Assembly: GCA_900757195.1 (NCBI GenBank)
Contig: CAAEMZ010000040.1
Location: forward strand, 1 to 54,547
Reading direction: 5' to 3'
From: Lachnospiraceae bacterium
GTDB taxonomy: Bacteria > Bacillota > Clostridia > Lachnospirales > Lachnospiraceae
DNA: 54,547 bases
Made by a program: the position numbers and the translations under genes. The notes under the pieces are model-generated. The model worked only from the letters and a program-made list of their open reading frames with translations. It had not been told where the DNA came from and did no database searches. This document shows, piece by piece, positions 24,719-34,405 of this stretch; within the stretch, counting starts at the first letter, position 1, and each line of letters opens with the position of its first letter.

Positions 24719-26332
24719 CTATCGGATTTCCCGGATAATCTGCCGAAGCGGCAGCACCATTGCCGGAGAAACCGACAGTTCGTCCATTCCCATATCCAAA
24801 AACGCCTGTGTCAGCGTCAGATCTGCACCGAGTTCACCGCAGATGCCGACCCAGATGCCGGCTTTATGCGCATTGTCCGCCACCATTTTTAAAAGGCGGA
24901 GCACCGCCGGATGATGGGGATCAAAAAATGCATCCAGTTTTGGATTCTGCCGGTCAATCGCCAGCGTATACTGGGACAGATCGTTGGTTCCGATGCTGAA
25001 AAAATCCACTTCCTCCGCCAGGAGGTCACTGATAATGGCCGCCGCCGGCGTTTCGATCATAATGCCTTCTTCCACATTTCCAAAGGAAATCCCCGCATCT
25101 TTAAGCTCCCCGCGCACTTCTGCGGAAATCTCTTTGATCCGCTGCACTTCTTCCAGAGAAATAATCATCGGGTACATAATCGAAATATTTCCATAGGCGC
25201 TGGCCCTGTAAAGCGCCCGAAGCTGGGTCTTAAAAATATCGATCCGGTCCAGACATATCCGGATTGCCCGATATCCAAGGGCCGGATTTTCTTCGTGTTC
25301 CATATCAAAATAACCAATCTGCTTATCTGCCCCGATATCCAACGTCCGGATGATGACTTTCTTTCCGGCCATAGTTTCCGCAACCCTTTTATAGACCTGA
25401 AACTGTTCCTCTTCCGTCGGATAGTGGTCCTTCTCCAGATACAGAAATTCACTTCGGAACAGACCGATGCCTCCCGCATCATTTTTCAATGCGGTCACCA
25501 CATCGGACACACTGCCCACATTGGCATAAACATTCACCTTCCGGCCGCTCTGTGTGATATTTTCTTTTCCCTTAAGCGTCTGAAGCAGCTCCCGTTTTTT
25601 TATTTCCTCGGCCTGACGCTCCGTCATCATTTTCAAAAATTCCGGGTCCGGGTCGAGATAAATGCATCCGGAAAATCCATCGACCACCGCTGTTTTTCCA
25701 TCGCAGTCTTCCGGAAAATCTGCGCCAATGACTGCCGGGATATTCATCGTCCGCGCAAGGATCGCTGTGTGGGAATTTGCCGAACCATACCGGGTCATAA
25801 AAGCCAGAATCTTTGATTTATCCAGTTGAACCGTCTCACTGGGCGCCAGATCCTCCGCCGCCAGTATGACCGGCTCATTTCCCCGGATGCCGTTTTGTCC
25901 TTCACCGCTTAAAATACGTATCAGCCGCTCGGAAACGTCTTTAACATCGGCCGCCCGCGCCCGCATATAGTCATCATCCATCGACTCAAACAGGGTTGAA
26001 AAATTATCCCCCGTGATGGCCGCCGCATATTCGGCATTTACATTCTGTGTCCGGATCATATTGGTAATGGAATCCACAAAATCCATATCCGAAAGCATCA
26101 GTTCATGTACCCTGAAAATTGCCGCAGAGGCTTCACCGACCTCCGTCAGCGCTTTTTCATAAAGATTCTGAAGCTGTTTTTTCGCCGCATCTCCCGCAGC
26201 TTCATAGCGGCGGACTTCTTCTTCTGTATCTTCCACATGTCTGCGTAAAACCTGATTATCCTTTTTCTTCAGAATTTCCACGGGTCCGATGGCAATGCCT
26301 CCGAAAACCGATTTTCCTTCAATCTTTACCAT
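24719..26332 (-). CDS. ptsI: Phosphoenolpyruvate-protein phosphotransferase (PTS enzyme I)
   Basis: 537 residues (E. coli 575). The catalytic His188 sits in GSANSHTAILARTMNIPAVIG's first part, matching His189 of E. coli EI. The PEP-binding TIM barrel contains GLFRSEFLYL, MIETPAAAI, FSIGTNDLSQY and the active Cys in VGICGE. It takes phosphate from PEP and passes it to HPr. No ptsH gene is adjacent, so HPr is encoded elsewhere. It lies 12 bases after truA. Confidence 0.96.
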   Translation of the reverse strand: MVKIEGKSVFGGIAIGPVEILKKKDNQVLRRHVEDTEEEVRRYEAAGDAAKKQLQNLYEKALTEVGEASAAIFRVHELMLSDMDFVDSITNMIRTQNVNAEYAAAITGDNFSTLFESMDDDYMRARAADVKDVSERLIRILSGEGQNGIRGNEPVILAAEDLAPSETVQLDKSKILAFMTRYGSANSHTAILARTMNIPAVIGADFPEDCDGKTAVVDGFSGCIYLDPDPEFLKMMTERQAEEIKKRELLQTLKGKENITQSGRKVNVYANVGSVSDVVTALKNDAGGIGLFRSEFLYLEKDHYPTEEEQFQVYKRVAETMAGKKVIIRTLDIGADKQIGYFDMEHEENPALGYRAIRICLDRIDIFKTQLRALYRASAYGNISIMYPMIISLEEVQRIKEISAEVRGELKDAGISFGNVEEGIMIETPAAAIISDLLAEEVDFFSIGTNDLSQYTLAIDRQNPKLDAFFDPHHPAVLRLLKMVADNAHKAGIWVGICGELGADLTLTQAFLDMGMDELSVSPAMVLPLRQIIREIR

Positions 26333-26344
26333 ATGTCATCCTCC

Positions 26345-27094
26345 TTACGGATAAATCACCTCATCTAAAAACAGGCCCTGAGGCGGCAGGGTAATGCCTG
26401 CCTTTTCCCGGTCTTTTGTCCGGAATACCTCCGTGACCGATTCCGGCTCCCGGTCTCCCGTGCCGATTTCAATCAATGTTCCGGCCATAATCCGCACCAT
26501 ATTATATAAAAAACCATTGCCTTCAAAAATCAGATCCAGCTCTCTGTCCCTGACATCCATATCGATCCGGCTCACGGTGCGGACCGTCGATTTATTTGTC
26601 TTTTTCACCGATGAAAATCCTTTAAAGTCATGCTCGCCCATCATCAGCGCCGCCGCCTTTTTCATCCGGCCGATATCCAGTTTATCAAAACAGTACCAGG
26701 TATATTTCCGGTCAAAGACACAGGGTACATCACCGACAGCCACCCGGTAAATATAGCGTTTTGAAACCGCGTTCAGGCGGCTGTGAAAGCGCTCAGGAAC
26801 ATCCGATACGTAAAGCACACCGATATCCTGAGGCAGATAACGGTTCAGGTAGTATTTCATCTCCCAGCATTTCATAGCGCTGTCTGTATGAAAATTTGCC
26901 ACCTGTCCCCGCGCATGAACGCCTGCGTCCGTACGTCCGGAACCGATGAGTTCCACAGGCTCCTGACACATTTTTGAAAGAACCTCTTCAAGCTTTCCCT
27001 GAATCGTCGTTCCGCCGCTCTTTTTTCCAAGACGCTGCCATCCGTCGTAACGGCTGCCGTCATATTCCATAAGTAATTTAATATTTCTTTTCAT
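26345..27094 (-). CDS. truA: tRNA pseudouridine(38-40) synthase TruA
   Basis: 249 residues from the ATG at 27094 (AAAAGGAG upstream); an upstream extension lies in a terminator and is rejected. The catalytic Asp56 is in GSGRTDAGVHARGQ. LLMEYDGSRYDGWQR and FLYNMVRIMAGTL are the other family signatures. It converts U38-U40 in tRNA anticodon arms to pseudouridine. It is followed closely by ptsI. Confidence 0.97.
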   Translation of the reverse strand: MKRNIKLLMEYDGSRYDGWQRLGKKSGGTTIQGKLEEVLSKMCQEPVELIGSGRTDAGVHARGQVANFHTDSAMKCWEMKYYLNRYLPQDIGVLYVSDVPERFHSRLNAVSKRYIYRVAVGDVPCVFDRKYTWYCFDKLDIGRMKKAAALMMGEHDFKGFSSVKKTNKSTVRTVSRIDMDVRDRELDLIFEGNGFLYNMVRIMAGTLIEIGTGDREPESVTEVFRTKDREKAGITLPPQGLFLDEVIYP

Positions 27095-27111
27095 AATTCT
27101 CCTTTTCGCAT

Positions 27112-27154
27112 CAAAAAAAAGGCAGGGTATGTTTATATTATAACATCCCTGCCC
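27112..27154 (-). terminator. Terminator of the peptide/nickel-type ABC operon
   Basis: On the minus strand GGCAGGG pairs with CCCTGCC around an A/T-rich loop, followed by eight T. The loop holds TTATAATATAA, which contains a TATAAT that might also act as a -10 box for truA, though no good -35 is seen. Confidence 0.85.
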
Positions 27155-27165
27155 CAAATTATTTA

Positions 27166-28890
27166 CTAATATTTAAAACATTTCACCCAATGTGGATGCT
27201 CCTTGTCCGAACTGATATTTTTCCGTTCCGGACGGCTTGTCCGGCAGATCTCACACCGGCCCGTACACCGCTGATAAAACGGGCATCCCTCCCCGGAAGC
27301 ATCCTCCCGGCTCTGCTCGGAGTCTGTAATCTTCTGCAGCTTTCGCTCATCCGTCAATATGGAATGAAACAGCAACTGGGTATAGGGATGTTTCGGATCC
27401 TCGTAAATTTCCTCGACCTCTGCTTCCTCCACAATCTCGCCAAGATACATAACAATAACACGGTTGCAGAAATGCCGCACGATATTCAGATCGTGGGATA
27501 TGAACAGATAGGTAAGCTGCTGACTCCGGTGCAGATCCAGAAGAAGATTCAGCACCTGAGACTGAACAGTGACATCCAGCGCTGATACCGGTTCATCGGC
27601 CACAATAAACTTTGAATTCAGGATCAGTGCGCTGCCGATACTGATTCGCTGCCGCTGGCCGCCGGAAAGCTCACTCGGATAACGGTCTGCGAAGGATGCA
27701 TCCAGTCCGACCTGCACCAGCATCTGTTCGACCAGCGTCTTTCGTTTTGCCTTGTCCTTCATGCCGTTGACTTTCAGAGGCTCCTCCAGAATCCAGCCGA
27801 TTTTTTTCATCGGATTCAGGGAACTGTAAGGGTCCTGAAAGACAAGCTGTGGATGGGATTCCCGGATGTCCAGTGTTCCCGTATAATTTTTATTCAATCC
27901 GACAATACATTTTGCCAGCGTCGATTTGCCGCAGCCGCTCTCCCCGACAAGTCCGAGGATTTCACCTCTGCGTATAAAGAAATCGACATTCTGAAGCACA
28001 TGCTTATTTTCCCGTTTTCCGAAAATACCGCCGGATTTTACCGAATAGTAAACATTCAGATCCTTTGCCGTCATTACCAGGTCGTCTTCCCGGGTATCCT
28101 CCTGATTTCTCGGTATAGCCGCGATCAGATGCTTTGTATACTCATGCTTCGGATGATACAAAACATCCTCTGTATATCCCGTTTCAACGATTTTTCCCTG
28201 ATACATCACAATGACCTTCTGACAGATCTCTTTGACAACATTCAGGTCATGGGAAATAAATAAAATTGATGTATTGGCCTCCGCATGGATTTTTCGCAGA
28301 AGCTGTAAAATCTGAGCCTGTACCGTCACATCCAGCGCCGTTGTCGGCTCGTCGGCAATCAAAAGCTTTGGCCAGCAGATCATGGCCATAGCGATCATCA
28401 CACGCTGCCGCATGCCGCCGGATAACTGGTGCGGATATTTTTTACAGAGTTCTTCCGGGTTCGGAAGCCCCACATCCGCCAGAATCGAAACAACCCGGCT
28501 GTGAATTTCATCCTCCGAAAGCGATGTATGGATTTTCAGACTTTCGGCCACCTGCCATCCGATTTTTTTCACCGGGTTGAGCGAGGTCATCGGCTCCTGA
28601 AAGACCATGGACATATCATTTCCCTGAATTTCCGCCAGCGCGTCTCCCGTCATCGTCAGAAGATCTTTCCCATTAAAAAGAATCTCCCCGGCCTGTATCT
28701 GCGCTTCCGGTTTTTTCAGCCCCATAATGGTCTGCACCGTCATACTTTTTCCCGAACCGGATTCACCGACAATGCCGACAATCTCGCCGTAGCGCATGGT
28801 AAAGCTTACATCGTCCACCACGGTATGCATACCGCTGTCTGTCGGAAAACCAATGGTTAAATTTTTTACTTCTAAAAGTTTTTCACCCAT
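27166..28890 (-). CDS. Peptide/nickel-type ABC transporter, fused double ATPase (DppD-DppF type)
   Basis: 574 residues with two complete ABC domains in one chain. Domain 1 has Walker A GESGSGKS (about residue 40), signature LSGGMRQR and Walker B LLIADEPTTALD. Domain 2 has GESGCGKS (about 318), signature LSGGQRQR and FIVADEPVSALD. A cysteine-rich C-terminal tail, CPFYQRCTGRCEICR, is typical of oligopeptide/dipeptide ATPases. It powers uptake by the permeases encoded just upstream. Fusion replaces the usual separate dppD and dppF genes. Confidence 0.93.
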   Translation of the reverse strand: MGEKLLEVKNLTIGFPTDSGMHTVVDDVSFTMRYGEIVGIVGESGSGKSMTVQTIMGLKKPEAQIQAGEILFNGKDLLTMTGDALAEIQGNDMSMVFQEPMTSLNPVKKIGWQVAESLKIHTSLSEDEIHSRVVSILADVGLPNPEELCKKYPHQLSGGMRQRVMIAMAMICWPKLLIADEPTTALDVTVQAQILQLLRKIHAEANTSILFISHDLNVVKEICQKVIVMYQGKIVETGYTEDVLYHPKHEYTKHLIAAIPRNQEDTREDDLVMTAKDLNVYYSVKSGGIFGKRENKHVLQNVDFFIRRGEILGLVGESGCGKSTLAKCIVGLNKNYTGTLDIRESHPQLVFQDPYSSLNPMKKIGWILEEPLKVNGMKDKAKRKTLVEQMLVQVGLDASFADRYPSELSGGQRQRISIGSALILNSKFIVADEPVSALDVTVQSQVLNLLLDLHRSQQLTYLFISHDLNIVRHFCNRVIVMYLGEIVEEAEVEEIYEDPKHPYTQLLFHSILTDERKLQKITDSEQSREDASGEGCPFYQRCTGRCEICRTSRPERKNISSDKEHPHWVKCFKY

Positions 28891-28899
28891 CGTCTGCTC

Positions 28900-29706
28900 C
28901 TATCTTGTCTGATGCACCCGAAGGCCTTCACTAATCATACTGAATCCTAAAATAATAACAACAATCATAAGTCCCGGAAAAATCGCTGCCCACGGCGCGA
29001 TCTGAAGATAGGCCTGCGCATCGGAAAGCATCAGTCCGAGGCTTGGTTCCGGCGGCTGAACGCCGAGACCCAGATAACTCATACTGGCCTCCGCCAGCAC
29101 CGCATTATTAAAACCGACCGTCGCCGATGTCAGCATACTGACCATGGCGTTCGGCAGGATATGGACAAAAATAATCCGAAGCTTTCCGGCGCCCATCACC
29201 TGTGCGCTCTTAACAAATTCAAGCTCTTTGTACCGGATAATCTCGCTTCGGACAATACGGGCAAAGCTCGGAATAAACAAAACGCCGAGAGCCAGAATAA
29301 TATTATTCTTTCCCGGTCCCAAAAGGCTGATAAAGATCAGGGCAAGCAGAATACTCGGGAAAGCGCTCAGCGCATCGTTGAGACGCATAATGATCTCGTC
29401 CAGCCAGCCGCCGAAAAATCCGGTAATCGCACCAACCAGCGTTCCGAAGACAACACCGATGCCGACGGTGCAGAGCGCCACAAAACAGGTCGTTCCCATA
29501 CCGTTCATAATCCGGCTCAAAATGTCCCGGCCGAAATTATCATTTCCAAAAGGGTGGGCCAGAGACGGCGCTGCATTTTTCAGAATACCGTTCATATCCG
29601 TCGTTCCGTAAGGCGTCCAGAAATGGCCGACGACAGCCATGAGAACAACAATGGATGTCAGAATCAGTCCGATGATCAAATTATAATTCACTTTTTTCTT
29701 CTTCAT
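28900..29706 (-). CDS. Peptide/nickel-type ABC transporter permease (DppC type)
   Basis: 268 residues, about six membrane helices. The N-terminus has the DppC-type cytoplasmic lead and first helix (LIIGLILTSIVVLMAVVGHF). The HPFGNDNFGRDILSRI motif and the EAA-loop region (VKSAQVMGAGKLRIIFVHIL) are family signatures. It forms the channel with the DppB-type subunit. It is nine bases from each neighbour gene. Confidence 0.93.
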   Translation of the reverse strand: MKKKKVNYNLIIGLILTSIVVLMAVVGHFWTPYGTTDMNGILKNAAPSLAHPFGNDNFGRDILSRIMNGMGTTCFVALCTVGIGVVFGTLVGAITGFFGGWLDEIIMRLNDALSAFPSILLALIFISLLGPGKNNIILALGVLFIPSFARIVRSEIIRYKELEFVKSAQVMGAGKLRIIFVHILPNAMVSMLTSATVGFNNAVLAEASMSYLGLGVQPPEPSLGLMLSDAQAYLQIAPWAAIFPGLMIVVIILGFSMISEGLRVHQTR

Positions 29707-29715
29707 CCTCTGCTC

Positions 29716-30660
29716 CTATTCTGTACGCACCCTCGGGTCTACAAACTGATAAAGTATATCCACAATAAAATTAATTAAAATGACAATCACGGTAATATAA
29801 AGCACGACCGCCTGAACGATCGGATAATCCCGGTTCGTTATGGCCGTGACCAGAAGCCGGCCCATGCCGGTCACACTGAAAACCTGCTCCACCACAATGC
29901 TGCCCGCCAGTATTTCGGCAGCCACCATGGCGATAAATGTAATGACCGGAATCAGCGCATTCTGGAACACATGTATATATAATACTTTCTTCGTACGGTT
30001 TCCTTTGCTGTAGGCCGTACGGACATAGTCTTTTTTCACTTCACTGAGTACGGAATTTCTTAAAAATTTCACCACCATGGCAATCTTCGGAAGCGCAATG
30101 GCAACGGCCGGAAAAATCAGATACGCCAGACACTTGCCCAGATTTTCCTGAGGCATGACGAATTTTCCCGGCTGGAAAAATTTAAGAACCAGTCCAAAAA
30201 AGTAGGTCAGAATCATTCCCAGGAAAAAGGCCGGAATCGCCATTGTCACCTGGGTAAACATATTTATGAAAACATCAATCCATGTCCCCTCTTTCCGGGC
30301 AGAGACAATTCCCATCGGAATCGAAATGACCAGAATAATCAAAAAGGACATCAGCGCCAGGGCGACGGTCACCGGCAGCCGCTGATTCAACAGCTCGCTG
30401 ACCGGAACTCCGTCATACTGATAGGACTCGCCGAAATCACCTTTCAGAGCGCCGCCGAGCCAGTCCGCATAACGCTGCGGCAGAGGCTTGTTGAGTCCCA
30501 TCTCTTCTCTTAAAGCTTCGATACGTTCCGGGGTGGCATAGGTTCCAAGTTTTGTGGAAGCCGGATCCCCCGGAATGACAGAAAAGGCCACAAAGGTGAC
30601 CACAGATACAAGTAACAAAGTTATAATGAGAGTTGTTATTTTTTTTATCATGTATTTCAT
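29716..30660 (-). CDS. Peptide/nickel-type ABC transporter permease (DppB type)
   Basis: 314 residues with six likely membrane helices. VVTFVAFSVIPGDPASTKLG and LREEMGLNKPLPQRYADWL are DppB signatures, and the EAA loop VRTAYSKGNRTKKVLYIHVF contacts the ATPase. The ATG at 30660 has only a weak ribosome site (AGAAGACC); an ATG three codons later is possible. It follows the binding-protein gene by 39 bases. Confidence 0.92.
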   Translation of the reverse strand: MKYMIKKITTLIITLLLVSVVTFVAFSVIPGDPASTKLGTYATPERIEALREEMGLNKPLPQRYADWLGGALKGDFGESYQYDGVPVSELLNQRLPVTVALALMSFLIILVISIPMGIVSARKEGTWIDVFINMFTQVTMAIPAFFLGMILTYFFGLVLKFFQPGKFVMPQENLGKCLAYLIFPAVAIALPKIAMVVKFLRNSVLSEVKKDYVRTAYSKGNRTKKVLYIHVFQNALIPVITFIAMVAAEILAGSIVVEQVFSVTGMGRLLVTAITNRDYPIVQAVVLYITVIVILINFIVDILYQFVDPRVRTE

Positions 30661-30699
30661 GGTCTTCTTTGTGCCCTTTCCAATTGCATTTATCGTTTA

Positions 30700-32274
30700 T
30701 TATTTAAAATATACTAAAGACATATCCTGTGCTGCACATGGATAGAATACGTAACCATCCAGTTTTTCGTTCAGCGCTACCAGGTTTGCCGGGTCCTGAA
30801 TATAAACGGAAGCGGCGTCTTCAGCCAGAATCATCTGACATTTTTTGTAAAGTTCAACTTTTTCTGCATCATCGATGGAAGCTAATGCGCTTGTATAAGC
30901 TTCGTCAAAATCTGCATTGTTAAAGTTTGTAAAGTTGTTGGATGCTGTACTTAAGTTTTTCGCAAGCCAGCTGCTTGGAGACAGCGTACCGTCTACAGCA
31001 ACAACGGTCGCCTGATAATTACGTCCGTTGTAAGCGTCGTCTACCCATGTGGAGAACTCGATCAGATTGATCGTTGCATTGATACCAACCTCTTTCAGGT
31101 TTTCAACAATAATCTGTGCGGTGCTCTCATGCGGCGCATAGTTATTCGGAACAGTGATGACTAAATCAAAGCCGTTTTCATAACCGGCTTCGGCAAGAAG
31201 TGCTTTTGCCTTTTCAACATCTCTTGTATAGTAGCTTTCTGTTTCTTCGTTATAATATTTCTTAAATGCCGGAATCATATTCGTTCCGATGATATGGCTC
31301 TTTCCGCTAAACAGGAATTCGTTAATCATATCCTTATCTACAGCATAATTGATCGCCTGACGCACACGGACATCCTGGAATGGTTCAAAATTATTATTCA
31401 GGAAGAGTCCCTGAACATAATTAATGCTTCCCTGAACGATGTTAAAGCCGCTGGTCAGAGTGCTTGCCTGGTCTTCTGTCATGTACTGATAAACATCCAG
31501 AGTGCCTGCCTGAAGCTCTGTTAACGCAGTATCCGCATCCGCTACGATCTTGAATGTTACTTTGTCCAGATAAGGAAGTTCCGGATTCCAGTAACCTTCG
31601 TTTGCTTCAACAACAAAGCTCTGTCCCGGTGTAAAGGATACAAATTTAAACGGACCTGTTCCGATCGGCTGAGTCTCGAAATTGGCCTCATTGCTCTTTG
31701 GCAGCACTGCCAGTGTCAGGTTGGCAAGAAATTCTGAGTTTCCTTCAGATAAATGAACTTCAACGGTTTTTTCATCAACGATGTCCACACTTTCCATAAT
31801 AGAAAATGCGGAGGATTCGCCCTGAATCTCCGCATAACGTTCAATTGAATATTTAACATCTTCCGCGGTGACTGCTGAGCCATCGTGGAATGTGATTCCA
31901 TCTCTCAATGTAAAGGTGTAAACCTTCGCATCTTCAGAAACCTTATATTCGCTTGCGACTGCAGGCACAAGGTCTCCATTCTGATCCGGCTTTACAAGGC
32001 CTTCAAAGACATTGAATAAAACTTCCTTAGTTCCTGCATACACCATTTTGTGCGGGTCAAGACTATCCAGATCCTGAGCGATACCTACAGTCACTTCGCC
32101 GCCTTTCTGAATGGCGCCGACGGTTTCCGCTCCGGTCTCTGTGGTCGTTGTTTCCGAAGAGTTCTTACTCTCTGCAGAAGTCTCGCTTCCCTTGCCGCCT
32201 CCACATGCGCTGAGTGCAGCAGCTACTACAAGTGTCATTACTCCTAAAAGAATCTTATTTGTTCTTTTTTTCAT
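30700..32274 (-). CDS. Peptide/nickel-type ABC transporter substrate-binding lipoprotein (SBP family 5)
   Basis: 524 residues. A lipoprotein signal is visible: charged MKKRTNK, hydrophobic core, lipobox LSACG (Cys24). A low-complexity Ser/Thr/Glu linker follows to about residue 58. The mature domain shows family-5 features: SLDPHKMVY, LRDGITFHDGSAVTAEDVKY and QPIGTGPFKF. It delivers peptides or similar solutes to the DppBC-type permeases. It is the first gene of the four-gene operon, with a promoter candidate at 32326-32354. Confidence 0.94.
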   Translation of the reverse strand: MKKRTNKILLGVMTLVVAAALSACGGGKGSETSAESKNSSETTTTETGAETVGAIQKGGEVTVGIAQDLDSLDPHKMVYAGTKEVLFNVFEGLVKPDQNGDLVPAVASEYKVSEDAKVYTFTLRDGITFHDGSAVTAEDVKYSIERYAEIQGESSAFSIMESVDIVDEKTVEVHLSEGNSEFLANLTLAVLPKSNEANFETQPIGTGPFKFVSFTPGQSFVVEANEGYWNPELPYLDKVTFKIVADADTALTELQAGTLDVYQYMTEDQASTLTSGFNIVQGSINYVQGLFLNNNFEPFQDVRVRQAINYAVDKDMINEFLFSGKSHIIGTNMIPAFKKYYNEETESYYTRDVEKAKALLAEAGYENGFDLVITVPNNYAPHESTAQIIVENLKEVGINATINLIEFSTWVDDAYNGRNYQATVVAVDGTLSPSSWLAKNLSTASNNFTNFNNADFDEAYTSALASIDDAEKVELYKKCQMILAEDAASVYIQDPANLVALNEKLDGYVFYPCAAQDMSLVYFK

Positions 32275-32325
32275 GATTTTCTACCTCTCCTAAGTAATTC
32301 CTCTCATTATTAAATTGTCTCCTAC

Positions 32326-32354
32326 ATTTTATCCGATTGACAAAAAAAAATCAA
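32326..32354 (-). promoter_or_regulatory. Promoter candidate for the peptide/nickel-type ABC operon
   Basis: Minus strand TTGATT (32354-32349) and TAAAAT (32331-32326), spacer 17 bases. It lies back to back with the pepF promoter, so the two face apart across only a few bases. Confidence 0.55.
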
Positions 32355-32361
32355 TGGATTA

Positions 32362-32390
32362 TTGATAAAAATACAATAATTTATTATACT
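32362..32390 (+). promoter_or_regulatory. Promoter of pepF
   Basis: Plus strand TTGATA (32362-32367) and TATACT (32385-32390) with a 17-base spacer, about 38 bases before the pepF ATG, which has an AGGAGG site. Confidence 0.65.
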
Positions 32391-32427
32391 GGGAATACTG
32401 ATATCATTAACGACAGGAGGTTCTATC

Positions 32428-34233
32428 ATGCCAACATCAACAAGTTTACCCAAACGTTCCGAAATAAATATTGAAAACACCTGGGACCTTTCGCCCCTCT
32501 GCCCGGACGACGAGGCTTTTAAAGCCGCTTTTAAAGAGGCCGAATCCCAGATCCGCCGCCTTCCGTCCTGGCGCGGAAAGCTCCACACTTCCCCGTCGGA
32601 TTTACTGGCCTATCTCCGTGAAAAAGACCGGCAGGCTCTGACCATCGACCGTCTTTACAGTTACGCCTTTCAGTCTTCCGATCAGGATACGGGAAACACT
32701 GCGGCACAGTCCCTGAAAAACCAGTGTCTCGGGCTCTATACCCGGTTTGCTTCCGCCATTTCCTGGGAAGCGCCGGAGCTGCTCACGCTCACAGAAGAAA
32801 CTTTAAACCGCTGGTTTTCCGAAGAAACAGCCCTTGAAAATTATCGTCATTTTCTTGAAGATACACTGCGTCAGAAGGCCCATACCCTTTCCGCCGAAGA
32901 AGAAGCGCTTCTTTCTTTAAGCGGCGATATGAGCTATGGTCCTCAGACGATTTTTAATATGTTCAACAATGCGGATCTGCGCTTTCCTTCCATCGACGAC
33001 GGCAGCGGCGGACAGGTTGAAATCACCCACGGCCGTTTTATTTCGCTGATGGAAAACAAAAACCGCCAAGTACGTAAAGATGCCTTTACCGGCCTCTATC
33101 GCACCTATGCCGCCTTCAAAAACACACTGGCAGCAGCCTACAGCGCCAATGTCAAAAAGGAACTGTTTTATACCAAAGCCCGGAAATATGCCTCGACCAT
33201 GGAAGCCCATCTGGACACCCACAACATTCCGACCGCCGTATATACGCAGCTTATTGATACGGTCCATGCCTTTTTGCCGGCCATGTACCGCTATGTGGCT
33301 CTCCGGAAAAAGCTTCTCGGCGTGGAAGAACTGCATATGTACGACGTCTATACGCCGATCGCCGACGATAACTCCCCGGAAATCCCCTTTGATAAAGCCA
33401 AACAGATGGTTCTTGAAGGGCTCGCACCGCTGGGACAGGACTATCTGGACAAGCTTCAGGAGGGCTTTGACCACCGGTGGATCGATGTGTATGAAAATCA
33501 GGGAAAACGCAGCGGCGCTTATTCCACCTGCGTTTACGGCGCCCATCCCTATGTCCTCTTAAACTATCAGGGAAATCTGGACAATGTTTTTACCCTCGCC
33601 CATGAAATGGGCCACTCCCTTCATTCCTGCTATACGAACGAAAGCCAGACCTATATTAACTCCGAATATAATATTTTTGTAGCGGAGATTGCCTCCACCT
33701 GCAACGAGTATCTGCTCATTCATGATTTGCTGAAAAAGGCCGGAAGCCGTGAAGAAAAAGCCTATCTGCTCAATCATTTACTGGATATGTTTAAGGGAAC
33801 TCTGTTCCGCCAGACCATGTTTGCGGAATTTGAAAAGATCACCCATGAAAAAGAAGCCGCCGGTGAGCCGCTGACCTGCGATGTGCTCTGCGATGTTTAC
33901 CTGGACTTAAACCGCCTTTATTTCGGACCGGAAATGGTCGTTGATGACGAAATCGCTATGGAGTGGGCCCGGATCCCACATTTTTACACACCATTTTATG
34001 TGTATCAGTATGCTACCGGAATTTCCGCGGCCATCGCTTTCGGCAGCAGGATTCTTAACGAAGAACCGGAGGCTCTGGAAAATTACAAACGTTTTCTGAG
34101 GGGCGGCTGCGCCATGGATTGTATGGATCTTCTGAAATCCTGTGGTGTGGATATGACCTCCCCACAGCCGACAACCGCTGCTCTGAAGGTGTTCGAGGAC
34201 ATTTTAGGCCAATTGGAGGACATCTGCCTGTAA
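32428..34233 (+). CDS. pepF: Oligoendopeptidase F (M3 metallopeptidase)
   Basis: 601 residues, the normal PepF length. The zinc-binding HEMGHSLHS motif starts near residue 392, with the third ligand Glu in the FVAEIASTCNEYLL helix about 25 residues later. It cuts peptides of roughly 7-17 residues in the cytoplasm. It is divergent from a peptide/nickel-type ABC transporter, which fits a peptide import-and-digestion pairing, though the link is only positional. No clear terminator follows. Confidence 0.95.
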   Translation: MPTSTSLPKRSEINIENTWDLSPLCPDDEAFKAAFKEAESQIRRLPSWRGKLHTSPSDLLAYLREKDRQALTIDRLYSYAFQSSDQDTGNTAAQSLKNQCLGLYTRFASAISWEAPELLTLTEETLNRWFSEETALENYRHFLEDTLRQKAHTLSAEEEALLSLSGDMSYGPQTIFNMFNNADLRFPSIDDGSGGQVEITHGRFISLMENKNRQVRKDAFTGLYRTYAAFKNTLAAAYSANVKKELFYTKARKYASTMEAHLDTHNIPTAVYTQLIDTVHAFLPAMYRYVALRKKLLGVEELHMYDVYTPIADDNSPEIPFDKAKQMVLEGLAPLGQDYLDKLQEGFDHRWIDVYENQGKRSGAYSTCVYGAHPYVLLNYQGNLDNVFTLAHEMGHSLHSCYTNESQTYINSEYNIFVAEIASTCNEYLLIHDLLKKAGSREEKAYLLNHLLDMFKGTLFRQTMFAEFEKITHEKEAAGEPLTCDVLCDVYLDLNRLYFGPEMVVDDEIAMEWARIPHFYTPFYVYQYATGISAAIAFGSRILNEEPEALENYKRFLRGGCAMDCMDLLKSCGVDMTSPQPTTAALKVFEDILGQLEDICL

Positions 34234-34309
34234 ATTGTTTGAAATTTTTTCAGATTTTTAAAAATTTTCATGTAATTTTACCAAAGATAAATTTTTTCTA
34301 AAATTTTCA

Positions 34310-34337
34310 TTGACTTTCAAAATATCCGGTTTATAAT
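34310..34337 (+). promoter_or_regulatory. Promoter of glnK-amtB
   Basis: TTGACT (34310-34315) and TATAAT (34332-34337), spacer 16 bases. The predicted transcript start near 34344 lies just before the leader hairpin at 34357-34398. The 34234-34309 stretch before it is A/T-rich and shows no gene. Confidence 0.65.
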
Positions 34338-34356
34338 AAAACCCAGATTAAGGCAA

Positions 34357-34405
34357 GGGCGTCTTCGGATGGAATTTATTTCCACCCCGAAGGCGCTCTT
34401 TTTTT
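34357..34405 (+). terminator. Leader terminator (possible attenuator) before glnK
   Basis: GGGCGTCTTCGG (34357-34368) pairs over 12 bp, with two G-U pairs, with CCGAAGGCGCTC (34387-34398). A run of seven T (34399-34405) follows. It lies between the promoter and the glnK start (34441), so the transcript should stop here unless it is antiterminated. An alternative small hairpin, AAGGC-AAGGGC-GTCTT (34350-34365), overlaps its 5' arm and would prevent it. Confidence 0.65.

Noticed and set aside
24911..25816. Long open frame (301 codons) on the plus strand opposite ptsI
   Set aside because: It is antisense to a clear PTS enzyme I, has no ribosome site and no recognisable domain. Long antisense frames are common here because of the codon usage.
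34350..34365. Firm ANTAR (EutV-like) antiterminator site in the glnK leader
   Set aside because: Only one A1/G4 hexaloop hairpin is seen while the known motif needs two; kept only as a question in the findings.
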